A model generated the notes under the pieces. It was not told where the DNA came from, made no database searches, and saw only the letters and a list, made by a program, of their open reading frames with translations. Shown piece by piece: positions 8,071-16,815 of a DNA stretch of 34,354 bases. Position numbers and translations under genes: made by a program. The stretch is from an uncultured Lachnospiraceae bacterium (lineage in GTDB: Bacteria > Bacillota > Clostridia > Lachnospirales > Lachnospiraceae), in NCBI GenBank assembly GCA_902800325.1, contig CADCDW010000019.1, positions 23,291 through 57,644 on the forward strand, read 5' to 3'. The first letter of the stretch is position 1; the number at the start of each line of letters is the position of its first letter.

Positions 8071-9351
8071 ATGTTAGATATTAAATTTGTCAGAGAAAAT
8101 CCTGATATCGTTAAGGAAAACATCAAAAAGAAATTTCAGGACAACAAGCTTCCAATGGTCGATGAAGTAATCGAACTCGATAAAGAGGTAAGAGAGATAC
8201 AGCAGGAAGCTGACGGCCTTCGTGCCAAGAAAAATACTATCGCAAAACAGATAGGTGCTCTTATGGCACAGGGTAAAAAAGATGAAGCTGAGGAAGTAAA
8301 GAAGGAAGTAGCAAAAAATGCTGCCAGACTTGCCGAACTTGAAGCAAAGGAACCTGATGTAAGAGAAAAACTTACCAAGCTTATGATGGTAATTCCAAAC
8401 ATTATAGATGAAACTGTTCCTATCGGAAAAGATGATTCCGAAAATGTTGAACTTGAGAGATTCGGTGATCCATTTGTACCTGAATTTGAAGTTCCTTATC
8501 ATACAGACATTATGGAAAAGCTTGGTGGCATAGACTTAGATAGTGCAAGAAAAGTTGCCGGAAATGGTTTCTACTATCTTATGGGTGATATCGCAAGACT
8601 TCATTCGGCAGTTATAGCATACGCCCGTGACTTTATGATTGACAGAGGATTTACTTACTGCATACCACCATTTATGATTAGAAGTGATGTCGTTACAGGC
8701 GTTATGAGTTTTGCGGAAATGGATGCCATGATGTATAAGATAGAAGGTGAAGACCTTTACCTCATCGGAACAAGCGAGCATTCCATGATCGGTAAATTTA
8801 TAAATACAATTACTGATGAAGAAAATCTTCCGAAAACACTAACAAGCTACTCTCCATGTTTCAGAAAAGAAAAAGGAGCTCACGGTATAGAGGAAAGAGG
8901 AGTTTACAGAATCCATCAGTTTGAGAAACAGGAAATGATAGTTGTTTGTAAACCAGAAGAAAGCAAAATGTGGTTCGACAAGCTTTGGAAGAATACAGTT
9001 GATTTATTCCGTTCCATGGATATACCTGTCAGAACCATCGAGTGCTGTTCAGGTGACCTGGCCGACCTTAAAGTAAAATCATATGATGTTGAAGCATGGT
9101 CTCCTCGTCAGAAGAAATACTTTGAAGTAGGAAGCTGCTCTAACCTTGGTGATGCTCAGGCAAGGAGATTAAAAATCAGAGTTAAAGGCAAGGACGGCAA
9201 TAAATATTTTGCACATACACTAAACAATACTGTAGTTGCCCCACCTCGTATGCTCATCGCATTTTTGGAAAACAATTTAAATGAAGACGGAAGTATAAGG
9301 ATACCGGAAGTTCTTCGTCCATACATGGGTGGTAAATCAGTTATAAAATAA
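8071..9351 (+). CDS. serS: Seryl-tRNA synthetase
   Basis: A 426-residue class II aminoacyl-tRNA synthetase of normal length. The N-terminal coiled-coil tRNA-binding arm covers about residues 1-105 (alternating charged and alanine-rich helices). The catalytic core shows TSEH (family TAE-type Ser-AMP pocket), motif 2 (CFRKEKGAHGIEERGVYRIHQF), ECCSGDLADLK, the SCSNLGDAQARR region and motif 3 near the C-terminus (NTVVAPPRMLIAFLENN). It charges tRNA-Ser with serine in the cytosol. AGGAGA precedes the ATG by eight bases. It lies 225 bp after the DUF4446 gene and is followed closely by the DUF3881 gene, with which it is probably cotranscribed. Confidence 0.97.
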   Translation: MLDIKFVRENPDIVKENIKKKFQDNKLPMVDEVIELDKEVREIQQEADGLRAKKNTIAKQIGALMAQGKKDEAEEVKKEVAKNAARLAELEAKEPDVREKLTKLMMVIPNIIDETVPIGKDDSENVELERFGDPFVPEFEVPYHTDIMEKLGGIDLDSARKVAGNGFYYLMGDIARLHSAVIAYARDFMIDRGFTYCIPPFMIRSDVVTGVMSFAEMDAMMYKIEGEDLYLIGTSEHSMIGKFINTITDEENLPKTLTSYSPCFRKEKGAHGIEERGVYRIHQFEKQEMIVVCKPEESKMWFDKLWKNTVDLFRSMDIPVRTIECCSGDLADLKVKSYDVEAWSPRQKKYFEVGSCSNLGDAQARRLKIRVKGKDGNKYFAHTLNNTVVAPPRMLIAFLENNLNEDGSIRIPEVLRPYMGGKSVIK

Positions 9352-9368
9352 TTATTTAAGGAGATTTT

Positions 9369-10244
9369 ATGCATTCCTATCTTAGAGCGATTGGTTTTAG
9401 CAAGTGTAAAACCCGAAAACAATTGGAAAATATATATTCTACTGCTTTGCGTAATCCCAATCGCAAGATGATTACAACTATAAGCATAGACACCTCTCTT
9501 ATTCAATTTGAAAAAGATTTTGGACCATCATTTGGACTTTCCCTTATAGGTGAGTATGGTATAGATGGGGATTTATCCATCGAACATTACTATCCTTATA
9601 TAAAAGGCAGTTCAAATACCGAAATGGAAAGAATATATATAGAAAAGCAAACAGATAAAGAATCCTACGCCGGTGTCTGTGAGGATACCCGACTTGGCAT
9701 GTCACTTATATTTTATCTTCAAAATATATCTGACTATGCCAAGTCAAAATGGTTTAATTATTCCAATAAAAACTTTTCAAGAGTAAGATTCTCAGCCTTG
9801 TCGATACAAGGTACCATACTCCTGGGTGTAAAGAAAAATGAGATTCAAAAAATAACCGATACCATAGAAAAAAGTTATCGGGATAATCTTCTTTATGCCA
9901 TCCGTCAGGGTAATCAGGAAGCTATAGATTATTTTGCACATGATGAAATGTATACCTATGAAAGCATCGCAAAGCGTGTCAAAAAAGAAGATGTGCTTTC
10001 CATAATAGATACTTCTATAATGCCTTGTGGTGTAGAGTGCGACCACTATGCTGTTATAGGCAATATTTTAAATGTAAGTGAAGAAAAAAATTCCTATTCG
10101 GATGAAATCGTATATAATCTTTTGATTGAGACATATGATTTAATGATTAATATAGGTATTAATAAAATTGATCTTGAAGGCGAACCCCTTCCGGGAAGAA
10201 GATTCAAAGGTGAAATCTGGCTTCAGGGCTATGTAAAAATATAA
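9369..10244 (+). CDS. DUF3881-family conserved protein
   Basis: A 291-residue soluble protein starting MHSYLRAIGFSK, which I recognise as the DUF3881 family, widespread in Lachnospiraceae next to serS. No catalytic motif is visible and there are no membrane segments. AGGAGA lies five bases before the ATG and the gene begins 17 bp after the serS stop, so the two form a transcription unit. The C-terminal segment (DLEGEPLPGRRFKGEIWLQG) is notably basic and glycine-rich. Function unknown. Confidence 0.8.
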   Translation: MHSYLRAIGFSKCKTRKQLENIYSTALRNPNRKMITTISIDTSLIQFEKDFGPSFGLSLIGEYGIDGDLSIEHYYPYIKGSSNTEMERIYIEKQTDKESYAGVCEDTRLGMSLIFYLQNISDYAKSKWFNYSNKNFSRVRFSALSIQGTILLGVKKNEIQKITDTIEKSYRDNLLYAIRQGNQEAIDYFAHDEMYTYESIAKRVKKEDVLSIIDTSIMPCGVECDHYAVIGNILNVSEEKNSYSDEIVYNLLIETYDLMINIGINKIDLEGEPLPGRRFKGEIWLQGYVKI

Positions 10245-10284
10245 TTATTCTCTCTTTATTTTACAAATCTGTATTTTTTTTTAC

Positions 10285-10313
10285 TTGTTAAATATTCAGT
10301 AAAGATGTATAAT
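10285..10313 (+). promoter_or_regulatory. Sigma-A promoter for tRNA-Arg
   Basis: TTGTTA (10285-10290), a 17 bp spacer and a perfect TATAAT (10308-10313) place transcription start about 7 bp before the mature tRNA. Confidence 0.8.
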
Positions 10314-10326
10314 GTAAAGAGTGTAT

Positions 10327-10400
10327 GTTTCCGTAGCTCAGCAGGATAGAGCAACCGCCTCCTAAGCGGTAGGTCGGGCGTTCGAATCGCCTCGGGAACA
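10327..10400 (+). tRNA. tRNA-Arg (anticodon CCT)
   Basis: A full cloverleaf folds: acceptor 10327-10333 with 10393-10399 (one G-U pair), D stem GCTC/GAGC, anticodon stem ACCGC/GCGGT around loop CTCCTAA, with the anticodon CCT at 10361-10363, variable loop AGGTC, and T arm GGGCG-TTCGAAT-CGCCT. The discriminator is A and no CCA is encoded. It reads AGG codons. Confidence 0.96.
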
Positions 10401-10479
10401 CTTATTTTATCAATATTTATTTGTTTTTATGAATGATTTTAACCACTGTTAAACTATAACATATAAGGAGGTTAATATT

Positions 10480-11073
10480 ATGAAGCATAAAAAGAGTGCC
10501 ACACTTACGGTAAGCGCAGTCGCATTTGTAGCAGCATTACTTGTTGATTTATATATGATTATTGCTTATCCGTCAAAGCTAAATATCATCATAGCAATTT
10601 CCTTGATTGTTGTGATAGATACTTACTTTTTGGTTGACAGTATTCTTTCGCTTGTAGATGATATAGCCTCTATAAATATTGATAAGCAAAATGAACTCAC
10701 CAAGGTTCAAAAAGGTATTTATTCGGTTGCTAAGCGCGAGGAAATTTCAAGAAGTGAGAATATCTCCTCAATTATAGATACTCTCACAAATATGAAAAAT
10801 GAAAACGCTCAACTTATGAATGATTTACTTGAACAGGATAAAGTTATCAATAAGCTTCAGATTAAGAAAAATATGGACAACACAACCCAGGTTGTAAACA
10901 GCAATGAAAAGCTCGCTATGCTTATAGCCAAAATGGCTACAGCCAATGCAAAATCTTCTGATGAAGCTATAGAAATATTAAACGACATATGTAAAGAGCT
11001 TGAAAAAAGAAGCGATGGAACAGGTAATAAAGATTATTCACACCTTCGTGTTATGAAAACAAATGTTGACTGA
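10480..11073 (+). CDS. Membrane protein with two N-terminal helices and a coiled-coil tail
   Basis: A 197-residue protein. Residues ~8-30 and ~34-58 are membrane segments separated by a very short turn; residues ~60-175 are a long cytoplasmic helical region rich in Glu, Lys, Asn and Ile, consistent with coiled coil. No known domain is recognised. AGGAGG precedes the ATG by nine bases. The exonuclease gene starts 14 bp downstream, so the two are probably one operon. The layout (two helices plus coiled coil) resembles small scaffold or sensor-like membrane proteins, but no function can be assigned. Confidence 0.7.
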   Translation: MKHKKSATLTVSAVAFVAALLVDLYMIIAYPSKLNIIIAISLIVVIDTYFLVDSILSLVDDIASINIDKQNELTKVQKGIYSVAKREEISRSENISSIIDTLTNMKNENAQLMNDLLEQDKVINKLQIKKNMDNTTQVVNSNEKLAMLIAKMATANAKSSDEAIEILNDICKELEKRSDGTGNKDYSHLRVMKTNVD

Positions 11074-11087
11074 TTTTGGAGTACATT

Positions 11088-12053
11088 ATGGACTACATCG
11101 TATTTGATCTCGAATGGAACCAATCTTACGGTTCACGTGAATATGAAGAATCACGTATGCCATTTGAGATAATCGAGATTGGTGCTGTACGACTCGATAA
11201 AAAATTCAATTTAATAGACCAATATTCAAGTATCATTAAACCAAGATTATATAAGCGACTTCAACCTCACATACGTGAGATACTTAACTATGATGAAAAG
11301 GTTCTTAAAAAAGGACGTCCGTTTGACATGGTTTGCAGAGAATTTTTGAAATGGTGCAATAACGGAACTGATTATTCTTTTGTAACATGGGGATCGATGG
11401 ATTTAAACTATCTCCAGAACAATATGGAATACTATCATATGAAACCATTTGAAATACCTCTCAAATATTATAATCTTCAAAAAATATATGCAGATATACA
11501 GGGTAATGAGTTAATTGCAAAACTCGAAACCGCTGTCAATAGCTTAGGAATTGAATCCGACAGACCTTATCATTCAGCATTAAATGATGCTTACTATACG
11601 GGAAATGTTTTAAAGAAGCTTCATCCTTCTGATTTTGAAGACAGATATAGTGTTGATATATATTACAATCCTAAAGATAAGGACGACGAGATTATCTCTT
11701 ATCACAAAAATTATATGGAACATATATCCATGGAGTATGACAGTAAAAAAGATGCCATGGATGACAAAGATCTTTTGAATGTGAAATGCTATAAATGTAA
11801 CAGAAAAACTTCAAAAAGAATCCGATGGTTTGCAAATACTCCAAATTCATATGTATGCGTATGCAAATGCTGGTATCATGGATATATTTCAGCAAAACTT
11901 AAATTTAAACAAACCAAGGAAGGAAAATTTTTCGTAATTAAAACAGTTAAACCTGAAAATAAAAAAGGCGTAGAAGCTATAAAAGAAAGACAGATTGAAC
12001 TTAGGGAAAAACGTCAGGAAAAACGCCATAATCGTAAAAAAACAGCCTCATAA
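11088..12053 (+). CDS. DEDDh 3'-5' exonuclease with C-terminal cysteine cluster
   Basis: A 321-residue protein with an RNase T/DnaQ-type exonuclease domain over residues ~1-180. Candidate metal ligands are D7 and E9 (VFDLEWN), D105 (WGSMDLNYL) and H162/D167 (YHSALNDAYY), the DEDDh set. Residues ~236-270 carry CYKCNRK...CVCKCWYHG, a probable zinc-binding module, and the C-terminus is strongly basic (REKRQEKRHNRKK), suggesting nucleic-acid binding. I chose the ATG at 11088, which has GGAG six bases upstream; a TTG at 11076 would place the ribosome site inside the gene. Substrate (RNA or DNA) cannot be told. The stop codon lies inside the terminator hairpin. Confidence 0.85.
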   Translation: MDYIVFDLEWNQSYGSREYEESRMPFEIIEIGAVRLDKKFNLIDQYSSIIKPRLYKRLQPHIREILNYDEKVLKKGRPFDMVCREFLKWCNNGTDYSFVTWGSMDLNYLQNNMEYYHMKPFEIPLKYYNLQKIYADIQGNELIAKLETAVNSLGIESDRPYHSALNDAYYTGNVLKKLHPSDFEDRYSVDIYYNPKDKDDEIISYHKNYMEHISMEYDSKKDAMDDKDLLNVKCYKCNRKTSKRIRWFANTPNSYVCVCKCWYHGYISAKLKFKQTKEGKFFVIKTVKPENKKGVEAIKERQIELREKRQEKRHNRKKTAS

Positions 12054-12071
12054 TCAAGAGGCTGTTTTTTT
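12041..12071 (+). terminator. Rho-independent terminator after the exonuclease
   Basis: A perfect 9 bp stem AACAGCCTC/GAGGCTGTT with an eight-base loop is followed by an unbroken T run. The stem begins within the last codons and the loop contains the TAA stop. Confidence 0.93.
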
Positions 12072-12115
12072 ATGGGTTTATGGATTTGTCAAGTAAAGTG
12101 TGTAATTTCTTTTAC

Positions 12116-12820
12116 TCAGCATAAAGGCTGTTTCTTTGCAGTACCGGCTTTTCTTGGATAGATTTTCGGAGTGTTTTTTTCCTTTTTTATAAATACGAAG
12201 CTTCTTCCATTTCCATCTATATCAAGTTTTTCAACCTTTTCAACTTTTCCACCAAGTATACTGACTGCTTTCTTTCCTTCATTTAATTCTTCTTCTATCT
12301 CATAGGATTTGTACGGTATAAAATAACCACCTTTCCTTACAAACGGAAGACAGTATTCAGATAAAACAGCCATATTGGCTACAGCCCTTGAAACGACTAT
12401 ATCATATGCTTCTCTCATATTATTATCCCGTCCGCCTTCTTCAGCTCTCCCATGCACAGCTTCGATATCCTTTAGTCCAAGTTCGTTTATAACTTCCTGT
12501 AAAAACAATATTCTTTTATTGAGAGAATCAAATAAAGTAACTTTAATATCAGGACATATAATCTTAAGCGGAATACCCGGAAAACCTGCTCCGGTTCCAA
12601 TATCGATTATCTTCTCATCTGAAAGTTTGCAGTATTGGAGCAATGCTACACTATCTATAAAATGTTTTAATATAACCTCGTCCCTATCGGTAATAGCAGT
12701 AAGATTCATAACTTTATTTTTCTCAATAAGCATTTCATAGTACTTTTCAAACTGCAGTATTTTATTATCGTCCATTAATTCTGTATCTATATTATCCAAA
12801 AATTCTTTCAATTTCTTCAT
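12116..12820 (-). CDS. rsmG: 16S rRNA (guanine-N7) methyltransferase RsmG/GidB
   Basis: A 234-residue SAM-dependent methyltransferase of normal length. The family hallmarks are MNLTAI near residue 40, the HFIDSVALL segment, the SAM-binding loop IIDIGTGAGFPGIPLKI and the SRAVANMAVLSEYCLPF region. It modifies a guanine in the 530 loop of 16S rRNA. The start is taken as the ATG at 12818-12820, preceded by GAGGA eight bases upstream; a longer TTG start at 12835 lacks a ribosome site. It follows mnmG on the same strand, as in many Firmicutes, but a 138 bp palindromic element separates them. Its 3' end is convergent with the exonuclease. Confidence 0.96.
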   Translation of the reverse strand: MKKLKEFLDNIDTELMDDNKILQFEKYYEMLIEKNKVMNLTAITDRDEVILKHFIDSVALLQYCKLSDEKIIDIGTGAGFPGIPLKIICPDIKVTLFDSLNKRILFLQEVINELGLKDIEAVHGRAEEGGRDNNMREAYDIVVSRAVANMAVLSEYCLPFVRKGGYFIPYKSYEIEEELNEGKKAVSILGGKVEKVEKLDIDGNGRSFVFIKKEKNTPKIYPRKAGTAKKQPLC

Positions 12821-12872
12821 AATCTTCGTCCTCAAATAAATAATATAAATTACTTTATTCCATATACTTTAG

Positions 12873-13010
12873 CGTTGTCTGAGGTTATATAAAGTATATC
12901 ACAGGCACGCTCCCGCTACTCTCGGACGCAGCAGTACTAAACCCGGAAACCTTGTTAAGTACCGGCGTCCGCAAAGTACCTGCTTATATACTTATATAAC
13001 CTCAGACAAC
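12873..13010. repeat. 138 bp palindromic element between mnmG and rsmG
   Basis: Outer arms GTTGTCTGAGGTTATATAA (12873-12891) and its exact complement (12992-13010) form a 19 bp perfect inverted repeat; pairing continues inward imperfectly (GTATAT, then GGACGC with GCGTCC, then AGTACT with AGTACC). The interior has higher GC than the surroundings. The left interior (12896-12923) recurs with 26 of 28 identities at 14987-15014. Confidence 0.88.
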
Positions 13011-13026
13011 TCAATAGCTCAGAATT

Positions 13027-14943
13027 TTATCCTTTTGCGGTAATATAGATAAGCAGTACGGAGATATCCGCCGGTGAAACCCCTGATATACGGGATGCCT
13101 GTCCTATGGAAGCAGGTCTTATGGCTGATAATTTCTGTCTTGCTTCCTTACGAAGATTAGAAACATCATCATAATTTATATCTTCAGGTATAAGCTTTTT
13201 TTCCATCTTCTTAAACTGCTCTACCTGCTGTTTCTGCCTTATGATATAGCCTTCATATTTGATATCTATATTAATCTGTTCAACTATATCCTGTGATAAT
13301 TCTCCAACCTTATCCCTTTCTTCATCTATCTCGGCTATCTTATCATAATCAAGTTCCGGACGTCTTATAAGTTCTGCAAGCGAAACTGCAGTTTTTAAAG
13401 GTGTACTTTCATACTTTTCAAGAAAACTTTGTACCTTTTTATTGCCGCCGACCATAGTTTCATTGAGCCTTGCAATCTCATTATTGATTTTATCTCTCTT
13501 ATCACAAAATGCGGCATATCGCTCATCATCTATAAGACCGATTTCATGTCCTATATCAGTAAGCCTTAAGTCTGCATTATCCTGTCTTAAAAGTAGTCTG
13601 TACTCTGCCCTTGATGTCATCATCCTGTATGGTTCCTGAGTCTCCTTGGTTACAAGATCGTCTATAAGAACACCTATATAAGCCTGTGAACGGTCAAGTA
13701 TAACCGCATCCTTCCCCTGAAGCTTTCTTGCAGCATTTATACCCGCCATAATTCCCTGGGCAGCAGCTTCTTCATAACCCGAACTGCCATTTATCTGACC
13801 GGCAGAAAATAGTCCGTCGATTTCTTTAAACTCAAGGTTAGCCTTTAAATTAACAGCATTTATGCAATCGTACTCTATAGCATAAGCATTTCTTACAATC
13901 TTTACATTTTCAAGTCCGGCGACCGTTCTTATCATGGCATACTGTACATCTTCGGGTAGAGAAGATGACATACCACCCATATACATTTCATTGGTAAACT
14001 CTCCCTCCGGTTCTATGAAAAGCTGATGCTTGTTTTTGTCCGGAAACTTCATAACCTTATCTTCGATAGAAGGACAGTACCTCGGTCCCGTTCCCTCGAT
14101 AAAACCTGAAAAAAGCGGCGAACGGTCTATGTTTGCCTTAATTATCTCATGTGTTTTTTCGTTGGTATAGGTAAGCCAGCAGGAAATCTGGTCGCGCTTT
14201 ATATCTTCTTCCCTATTGGTAAACGAAAATGGAACGATATGTTCATCACCCTTTTGTTCAACCATCTTTGAAAAATCTATAGTTTTCTTATCAAGTCGCG
14301 CAGGTGTACCCGTCTTAAATCTTCTTATAAATATACCCGCATTTTTCATAGAATCCGAAAGATGATTTGCAGCCATAAGTCCGTTCGGTCCGGTATAATT
14401 GACCACATCTCCATATATGCATCTTGCCTTAAGATAAGTTCCGGTACATAGTATAACAGCCTTGGCATAATAAACTGCACCCGAAAATGTCCTGACACCT
14501 TTTATTATTTTTTGAAAATTATCAGACTCATCCAAATCAACCTCATAAAGTAATTCTGAAACCTCTGCCTGCCTTAAAGTAAGATTTTCTTCATTTTGAA
14601 GCGTAAGTCTCATCTGCTTGGTATACTCAACCTTGTCAGCCTGAGCCCTAAGTGAATGTACAGCCGGTCCCTTTGATACATTTAACATCTTAGACTGTAT
14701 ATAAGTCTTATCAATATTTTTTCCCATCTCACCACCAAGCGCATCTATCTCTCGAACCAGATGTCCCTTGGAACTTCCTCCGACATTGGGATTGCAAGGC
14801 ATCATCGCCACACTATCCATGCTTATCGTAAATAAAATTGTATTCATACCCATACGTGCTGCTGCAAGCGCTGCCTCACAACCGGCATGGCCGGCACCAA
14901 CTACAACTACGTCATATTCTTCAACAACCGATTTAACTTCCAT
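13027..14943 (-). CDS. mnmG: tRNA uridine-34 carboxymethylaminomethyl modification enzyme MnmG/GidA
   Basis: A 638-residue FAD protein, normal for the family. The Rossmann motif [14 protein letters not shown] lies at the N-terminus; [48 protein letters not shown] and the C-terminal [21 protein letters not shown] are all clear. With MnmE it makes the cmnm5/nm5 modification at tRNA wobble uridine. The ATG at 14941-14943 has AGGAAGG upstream; an in-frame ATG at 14964 is possible but poorly placed. Unlike the common mnmE-mnmG order on one strand, mnmE here lies 1.9 kb away in the opposite orientation. Confidence 0.97.
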   Translation of the reverse strand: MEVKSVVEEYDVVVVGAGHAGCEAALAAARMGMNTILFTISMDSVAMMPCNPNVGGSSKGHLVREIDALGGEMGKNIDKTYIQSKMLNVSKGPAVHSLRAQADKVEYTKQMRLTLQNEENLTLRQAEVSELLYEVDLDESDNFQKIIKGVRTFSGAVYYAKAVILCTGTYLKARCIYGDVVNYTGPNGLMAANHLSDSMKNAGIFIRRFKTGTPARLDKKTIDFSKMVEQKGDEHIVPFSFTNREEDIKRDQISCWLTYTNEKTHEIIKANIDRSPLFSGFIEGTGPRYCPSIEDKVMKFPDKNKHQLFIEPEGEFTNEMYMGGMSSSLPEDVQYAMIRTVAGLENVKIVRNAYAIEYDCINAVNLKANLEFKEIDGLFSAGQINGSSGYEEAAAQGIMAGINAARKLQGKDAVILDRSQAYIGVLIDDLVTKETQEPYRMMTSRAEYRLLLRQDNADLRLTDIGHEIGLIDDERYAAFCDKRDKINNEIARLNETMVGGNKKVQSFLEKYESTPLKTAVSLAELIRRPELDYDKIAEIDEERDKVGELSQDIVEQINIDIKYEGYIIRQKQQVEQFKKMEKKLIPEDINYDDVSNLRKEARQKLSAIRPASIGQASRISGVSPADISVLLIYITAKG

Positions 14944-14986
14944 TATTATTGCCTTCCTTATCATTCGATAATCTTAATTTATTAAC

Positions 14987-15014
14987 TATCACAGGCACGC
15001 TTTCGCTACTCTCG
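14987..15014. repeat. 28 bp repeat shared with the mnmG-rsmG palindrome
   Basis: Begins TATCACAGGCACGCTTTCGC and matches 12896-12923 at 26 of 28 positions. No palindrome partner of comparable length is seen here, so this may be a decayed or partial copy. It lies upstream of mnmG in the ~330 bp gap before the MarR gene, which otherwise holds only the MarR promoter. Confidence 0.8.
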
Positions 15015-15198
15015 TCTTGAAACGGTTCTAAGCTCGAAAATATCCCGCTAAAAACAGGCCAACTCAAAGTATCTACATATAGACATATAAATACAGATTA
15101 TCTGCATGAATCATATACTTTACTTTGCCTATTATACACTTTTAATCAAGGTTACTCAACTTAAAAATAATTGACATTAAAAAATATATTTTTTGCTA

Positions 15199-15254
15199 TT
15201 GACAATAAATAGGTAATATGTTACATTGTTTTTGAAATGTAATATATTACCTAT
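15199..15254 (+). promoter_or_regulatory. Promoter and operator of the MarR-flavodoxin operon
   Basis: TTGACA (15199-15204), a 17 bp spacer and TACATT (15222-15227) form the promoter. An inverted repeat, TAGGTAATATGTTACATT (15210-15227) with AAATGTAATATATTACCTA-type sequence ending at 15253, covers the spacer, the -10 and the start site. Such a placement fits autorepression by the MarR protein encoded next. Confidence 0.85.
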
Positions 15255-15276
15255 TTTTATGACAGGAGGTTTACCG

Positions 15277-15756
15277 GTGAACTACGATAAAGAAATGAAT
15301 ATGACTAATGTAGAATTTGGAGATATGCCGCCACAGGCATTTCTTCTGGGACTTCTAAGTGCATTTGATAATCGTTATCAGGCTGCGGCGGATGCATATT
15401 TTAAAGAAATAACATGGAAACAGTTTTTTGCGATTATCTGTATTAATCTTTGCAAAGAAGCACCGACCATAAATGAACTCTCTGACGTAATGGGAAGCTC
15501 TCATCAAAATGTAAAGCAAATACTTCTCAAGCTTGAGAAAAAGGGATTTATTTCAATGGTCAGTGATGAAAAAGACAAGAGAAAACAGCGTATTATTGTT
15601 ACTGATTTTGCCAGAGAATTTTTGGAAAATAATGATAATAACGGGCAGCAAAGCCAATATGTAATCGGACGCATTTTTGAAGGTGTCGATGAAAAAAGCC
15701 TTATAACCACAATTCAAACTATAATGAAAATGGAAAGGAATCTGAGTAAAATATGA
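15277..15756 (+). CDS. MarR-family transcriptional regulator
   Basis: A 159-residue MarR protein. The winged helix-turn-helix occupies residues ~50-115: PTINELSDVMGSSHQNVKQILLKLEKKGFI is helices and recognition helix, and SDEKDKRKQRIIVTDFAREF is the wing with the usual DxRxxR-like charged pattern. The start is the GTG at 15277, with AGGAGG eight bases upstream; reading from a TTG at 15226 would put the operator inside the gene. It overlaps the flavodoxin gene by four bases, so the three genes that follow each other are an operon. It probably represses that operon until a ligand or oxidant is sensed. Confidence 0.88.
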   Translation: MNYDKEMNMTNVEFGDMPPQAFLLGLLSAFDNRYQAAADAYFKEITWKQFFAIICINLCKEAPTINELSDVMGSSHQNVKQILLKLEKKGFISMVSDEKDKRKQRIIVTDFAREFLENNDNNGQQSQYVIGRIFEGVDEKSLITTIQTIMKMERNLSKI

Positions 15757-16295
15757 AAACATTAATTATTTATACTTCTCAAACCGGTTTTACAAAAAAA
15801 TATGTCGAATGGCTCGCAGAAAGAATGAAAGCAGATCTTATAGATTTGAAGGATGCAAAAAAGAAGGATGCAAAATTCTTTAATGATTATCAGGCAATTG
15901 TCTACGGCGGATGGGCAATGGCCGGAAATCTGGTTAAGTCAAAATGGTTTTTGGATAAATCTATTTCCTGGAAGGATAAACGCCTTGCAATGTTTTGTGT
16001 CGGAGGCAGCCCAAATGATAATCCGGATGTTGAGACAGCTCTTAAGAATATGCTCAATGATGAACAAAGAAAATATATTAAAGCATTTTATTGTCAGGGC
16101 GGGTTTAATTATGAAAAAATGAACGGGCCTTCAAAACTAGCGATAAAGGTGTTCGTAAGCACGCTTAAGAAAAAGAAAGATCCAACCGAAGAAGAAAAGA
16201 AAATGGTAGAAATGATTTCTTCGTCCTATGATATATCAGATATAAAATTTATCGAACCAATTGTTGAATATTTGGAAAGCGGTGATAAAAAATGA
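15753..16295 (+). CDS. Flavodoxin-domain protein
   Basis: A 180-residue flavodoxin-like protein. The N-terminal FMN phosphate loop is YTSQTGFTKKYVEWLA (residues 7-22), followed by IVYGGWAMAGNL (isoalloxazine-contact region) and MFCVGGSP. It resembles HemG-like/Flavodoxin_5 proteins more than classical electron-carrier flavodoxins. It overlaps MarR upstream and the FMN-binding protein downstream by four bases each, showing translational coupling. It is likely a cytosolic FMN-dependent redox protein that works with the membrane FMN-binding partner. Confidence 0.85.
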   Translation: MKTLIIYTSQTGFTKKYVEWLAERMKADLIDLKDAKKKDAKFFNDYQAIVYGGWAMAGNLVKSKWFLDKSISWKDKRLAMFCVGGSPNDNPDVETALKNMLNDEQRKYIKAFYCQGGFNYEKMNGPSKLAIKVFVSTLKKKKDPTEEEKKMVEMISSSYDISDIKFIEPIVEYLESGDKK

Positions 16296-16693
16296 AACAA
16301 TCACTAAAAAAGCTGTTTGGAATAGTTGCAGTTTTTATACTATTTATGATATTAATCTGTGGTGTAGTAATGATACGTATGAATAAACAAATAAATGCTT
16401 TTGATACAACACCTGTAGATATAAATAATGTTGCCGATGGAGTATACGAAGGACACAGCTCTACAGATCTTGTCAAAGCCGATGTCCGCGTAACCGTATC
16501 AGACGGAAAAATCACTGATATAAATATACTCAGACATGAATGCGGCAAGGGACGACCGGCTGAAAAAATGATTCCTGTTATGATACAAAACAACGATGTT
16601 GAAGTAGATGTCATATCGGGAGCGACCGTCTCAAGCGCAGTAATAAAGGATGCCGTCAGGGATGCTTTGAGAAAAGGATATAATAATAATTAA
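16292..16693 (+). CDS. Membrane-anchored FMN-binding domain protein (flavinylation motif)
   Basis: A 133-residue protein with an N-terminal membrane anchor (residues ~8-30) and an extracytoplasmic FMN-binding domain. DGVYEGHS (~49-56) and the motif SGATVSS (109-115) are the family hallmarks; T112 is the residue expected to carry covalent FMN transferred by ApbE in RnfG/NqrC-type proteins. It is the last gene of the MarR operon. No apbE is present in the window, so flavinylation would need one elsewhere. The pairing with a flavodoxin suggests a small trans-membrane electron-transfer route; that is inference. Confidence 0.88.
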   Translation: MKQSLKKLFGIVAVFILFMILICGVVMIRMNKQINAFDTTPVDINNVADGVYEGHSSTDLVKADVRVTVSDGKITDINILRHECGKGRPAEKMIPVMIQNNDVEVDVISGATVSSAVIKDAVRDALRKGYNNN

Positions 16694-16706
16694 TCTCAAT
16701 AATCTA

Positions 16707-16735
16707 TTGACAACAACTATAAACGAATATAAAAT
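16707..16735 (+). promoter_or_regulatory. Sigma-A promoter for mnmE
   Basis: TTGACA (16707-16712), a 17 bp spacer and TAAAAT (16730-16735). The leader downstream contains repeat copies before the ribosome binding site AGGAGA. Confidence 0.75.
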
Positions 16736-16800
16736 TTTTTAGAAAATATAAACGACTATAAAAATTCTTTAAAACTATAAACGAATATAAACCACTATAA
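16718..16800. repeat. Short AT-rich repeat TATAAACGAATATAAA, three spaced copies
   Basis: Copies at about 16719, 16747 and 16775 (the middle one has CGACTATAAA) occupy the mnmE leader; the first overlaps the promoter -10 region. Confidence 0.75.
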
Positions 16801-16815
16801 ATTCAGGAGACGAAT

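Noticed and set aside
8074-8502. 142-codon minus-strand frame inside serS
   Set aside because: It is the antisense shadow of the serS coiled-coil arm, whose biased codons leave the opposite frame open.
11122-11136. Extra parS sites (TTCACGTGAA-type words in the exonuclease gene, also near 7578 and 30605)
   Set aside because: Only the central 8-10 bases match; the outer TGT/ACA bases required for parS are missing.
12873-13010. A 5S rRNA or other known RNA in the GC-richer mnmG-rsmG gap
   Set aside because: Length is near 5S, but the conserved 5S loops and sequences are absent and the structure is a simple palindrome.
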